Source: Cloacibacterium sp047601505 (GTDB lineage: Bacteria > Bacteroidota > Bacteroidia > Flavobacteriales > Weeksellaceae). From it: a DNA stretch of 64,000 nucleotides. A model generated the notes under the pieces. The model was not told where the DNA came from and searched no databases. It was given only the letters and a program-made list of their open reading frames with translations. The stretch covers positions 2,046,001 through 2,110,000 of the forward strand of contig NZ_JASGJD010000001.1 of assembly GCF_047601505.1 (NCBI RefSeq), in the 5' to 3' direction. Made by a program: the position numbers and the translations under genes. Position 1 is the stretch's first letter; each line of letters opens with the position of its first letter. Positions 62,053 through 64,000 of this stretch are shown one piece after another.

Positions 62053-64000
62053 ATGAAAAAACTTTACTATTTAATTTTATTAGTTTTTGGTATTTATTAT
62101 TCTCAAAATGTTACTAATGAGGGGAATAGATTGTATGATGATGTTAATGGTAAAATTATTACTAACCCAAATATCATAAAACAGATAGAAAGTAATAAGA
62201 GCAAGGAAAGAGCAAGTCTTAAGCAGGGTAATAACAGAATTTCTGCAGATCAAAAAGCTGTTGAAATGTGTTCTAATAGTGGGTTCGAGCAATATGAAAC
62301 ATCAGGAGGTAATACTTTTCTTAAAAATTTTCTTTATACAATTGGCGATCAAATGGGACCAACACAGTGTAAAGCAATATCTAATAAGGCAAACGAAAAT
62401 ATTAAAATTTACGATCCTTCTGCTACAGATGTTATGGCTTCTACTGTACCTGCTAATTATATTGATAAATATATTGGTGATATTAAAGCGTTTGACCAAT
62501 ATGCTCTGAAAATAAATTACGAGTATTCTAATACTACAAGTTCTTCTGTACAAGCTAAAAGGTATAAGAGCAATAATGAAAATTTTGTAAAATTCAATTA
62601 CAAAGCTGTTTTGCAAACAGTTTATGATAATGGACATAAAGATAATCAACCGTTTTTTAAAGCAAGAATTATTAATAAAAATGGAGATGTTGTAAGTGAG
62701 TTTTGTATGATAGGGGACGAAAAGAATTGTATTTTTAGTAAAGTTCCTTCAGGTTGGGCATATGCGGTTACTCTTTATACTGCTAATTGGCAATCTGGCA
62801 TGTTAGATATATCTTCGATACCAAATAATGAAGAATTTACAATAGAATTTATTGGTTCTAGATGTGGTTTTGGGGCTCATTTTGGTTATGCTTTTATAGA
62901 TGATTTATGTATTTTGCATTCTGATGAAAATATACAAGGAACGGTAGATTTAGACCCAATTAATGCATTGTGCCCAACGTTACCAATTTCGGTTTGTGGT
63001 AGTTATACTATTCCTAATTCTGGTGGTCAATCTGCAATTGTAAAAAGTATTACTTTAAATGTTTATGACACTTCTAATAAAATAATATACACAACTAGCA
63101 GTCCTACATCTCAGGATAATACTAAAAAAAGGTTTTGTTTTAATTTAGATTCTAAAGTATTTCCAAATATAACCAATGCTAATTATAATGTTGGTGTAAA
63201 AATAGATTATGACATTTCTGGGACAAGTTGTAGCGGTACTAGTTTTGCATCTGCAACGGATAATGATGCTAATTCTGGTTGGGATATTTCGTTTATGAAT
63301 TGTACTTCAGATTGTGATATTGATTTGCAAACAGCAAAGTTAACTATCTGTGATTCTGATTATAATGGAAGTGAAGATTTTAATTTAACAGATTTGAATT
63401 CTAAATTAGTTTCTAATACTTCGGGATATACTTTTAGTTATTTTAAAGATTATAACGATGCATTATCTAATACTAATAGCATAACTAATATTACAAAATA
63501 CAATAGTCCTTCTGCTACGATATATGTAAGAGTAAGCAAAAGTACTACTTGTTTCAAAATTATTCATGCTACATTAGAGCTTAAAAATCCTACAGCTAAT
63601 ATTTCTGGAATTTTAAATGTCTGTTCCGGGAGTACAGTTCTCACTGCTTCTTCTGGAGCATCTTATAAATGGAGTCCAAATGGAGAAACTACGCAAAGTA
63701 TTACTGCCACTTCTATAGGTACTTATAGTGTTACTATAACAGATTCTTATGGCTGTATAAGTACAGCAAGTGTAAATATAGAAGCTTCTCAAACAGCTGT
63801 TTTGCCCACTTTAGAAGTTACGCAACCTTCTTGTAATTCTTCTTCGGGAGGTATAAAAGTAACATCTCCTGCAAGTGAGTATAGTTTTGATAATGGAGTA
63901 ACTTGGGTTAAAAATAATACATTAAACAATCTATATCCTGGAACTTATAAAGTAAAAATAAAAACAGTAAATGGTTGTATATCTTACGCACAAGTTGTAG
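62053..64000 (+). CDS. Large secreted adhesin with SprB-like repeats (3' end outside window)
   Basis: About 649 codons are visible. A signal peptide (KKLYYLILLVFGIYYSQ) is followed by a Cys-containing N-terminal domain including SRCGFGAHFGYAFIDDLCI, then tandem Ig-like or PKD-like modules. One is CSGSTVLTASSGASYKWSPN to YSVTITDSYGC; the next, QPSCNSSSGGIKVTSPAS to GTYKVKIKTVNGC, is close to SprB repeats of gliding adhesins. Such proteins usually end with a T9SS type B sorting domain, which would lie beyond the window. A surface adhesion or motility role is inferred. Confidence 0.8.
   Translation, partial: MKKLYYLILLVFGIYYSQNVTNEGNRLYDDVNGKIITNPNIIKQIESNKSKERASLKQGNNRISADQKAVEMCSNSGFEQYETSGGNTFLKNFLYTIGDQMGPTQCKAISNKANENIKIYDPSATDVMASTVPANYIDKYIGDIKAFDQYALKINYEYSNTTSSSVQAKRYKSNNENFVKFNYKAVLQTVYDNGHKDNQPFFKARIINKNGDVVSEFCMIGDEKNCIFSKVPSGWAYAVTLYTANWQSGMLDISSIPNNEEFTIEFIGSRCGFGAHFGYAFIDDLCILHSDENIQGTVDLDPINALCPTLPISVCGSYTIPNSGGQSAIVKSITLNVYDTSNKIIYTTSSPTSQDNTKKRFCFNLDSKVFPNITNANYNVGVKIDYDISGTSCSGTSFASATDNDANSGWDISFMNCTSDCDIDLQTAKLTICDSDYNGSEDFNLTDLNSKLVSNTSGYTFSYFKDYNDALSNTNSITNITKYNSPSATIYVRVSKSTTCFKIIHATLELKNPTANISGILNVCSGSTVLTASSGASYKWSPNGETTQSITATSIGTYSVTITDSYGCISTASVNIEASQTAVLPTLEVTQPSCNSSSGGIKVTSPASEYSFDNGVTWVKNNTLNNLYPGTYKVKIKTVNGCISYAQVV

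Overview
The window is AT-rich DNA from a member of the Bacteroidota, most likely a flavobacterium of the Weeksellaceae/Chryseobacterium type. The evidence is taxonomic style rather than a marker match: promoters of the TTG...TAnnTTTG kind, almost no Shine-Dalgarno sequences, secreted proteins with type IX secretion (T9SS) C-terminal tails, a DUF4230 protein, split pntA, menaquinone genes, and intergenic low-complexity repeats typical of this phylum. No tRNA, rRNA or CRISPR array was seen.

Layout. 1-2.8 kb: end of a small membrane protein, proline catabolism gene pruA, and a truncated lipocalin. 2.8-7.5 kb: a surface-polysaccharide patch with an enterobacterial-common-antigen-like Fuc4NAc set (rffA, rffC, wecF-like), a family 2 glycosyltransferase and a divergent rhamnosyltransferase-like gene; a ten-copy ATTT microsatellite sits between rffC and rffA. 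7.5-15.1 kb: a complete his operon (G-D-C-B-H-A-F-IE) headed by a leader peptide with five consecutive His codons and an attenuator. 15.1-18.5 kb: thrS-infC-rpmI-rplT on the minus strand. 20.3-25.3 kb: leuA-C-(methyltransferase)-D-B.

25.4-28.3 kb holds a DUF4230 protein, a thioredoxin-like lipoprotein, a MazG-like pyrophosphohydrolase and an acyl-CoA dehydrogenase. 28.5-30.1 kb is a secreted endonuclease I gene broken by an IS200/IS605 remnant. 30.4-32.8 kb is a tandem trio of secreted paralogs of unknown function under one clear promoter. 32.8-36.9 kb: a frameshifted helix-hairpin-helix protein, a MerR regulator, an SMP-30-like lipoprotein and a DEAD-box helicase. 37-40.5 kb: rpsA, a secreted alpha/beta hydrolase and rplS.

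40.6-48.4 kb: an XRE regulator with an array of four inverted repeats upstream, a TerC transporter, an intergenic region with DnaA-box-like sites, a frameshifted M14 peptidase, a B12-dependent ribonucleotide reductase and an amino acid permease. 48.6-50.2 kb: a lone predicted modification-dependent nuclease (EVE/PUA-like domain plus PD-(D/E)XK), the best candidate for an undescribed defence system. 50.3-57.6 kb: a zinc exporter, the pnt transhydrogenase, a porin and menB-menA. 57.6-61.2 kb: a 42-bp tandem repeat, then ackA and pta. 62.1 kb to the end: the 5' part of a large SprB-like adhesin.

Four genes look broken (lipocalin, endonuclease, helix-hairpin-helix protein, M14 peptidase). The last two breaks are single-base changes near short homopolymers, so sequencing error cannot be excluded.
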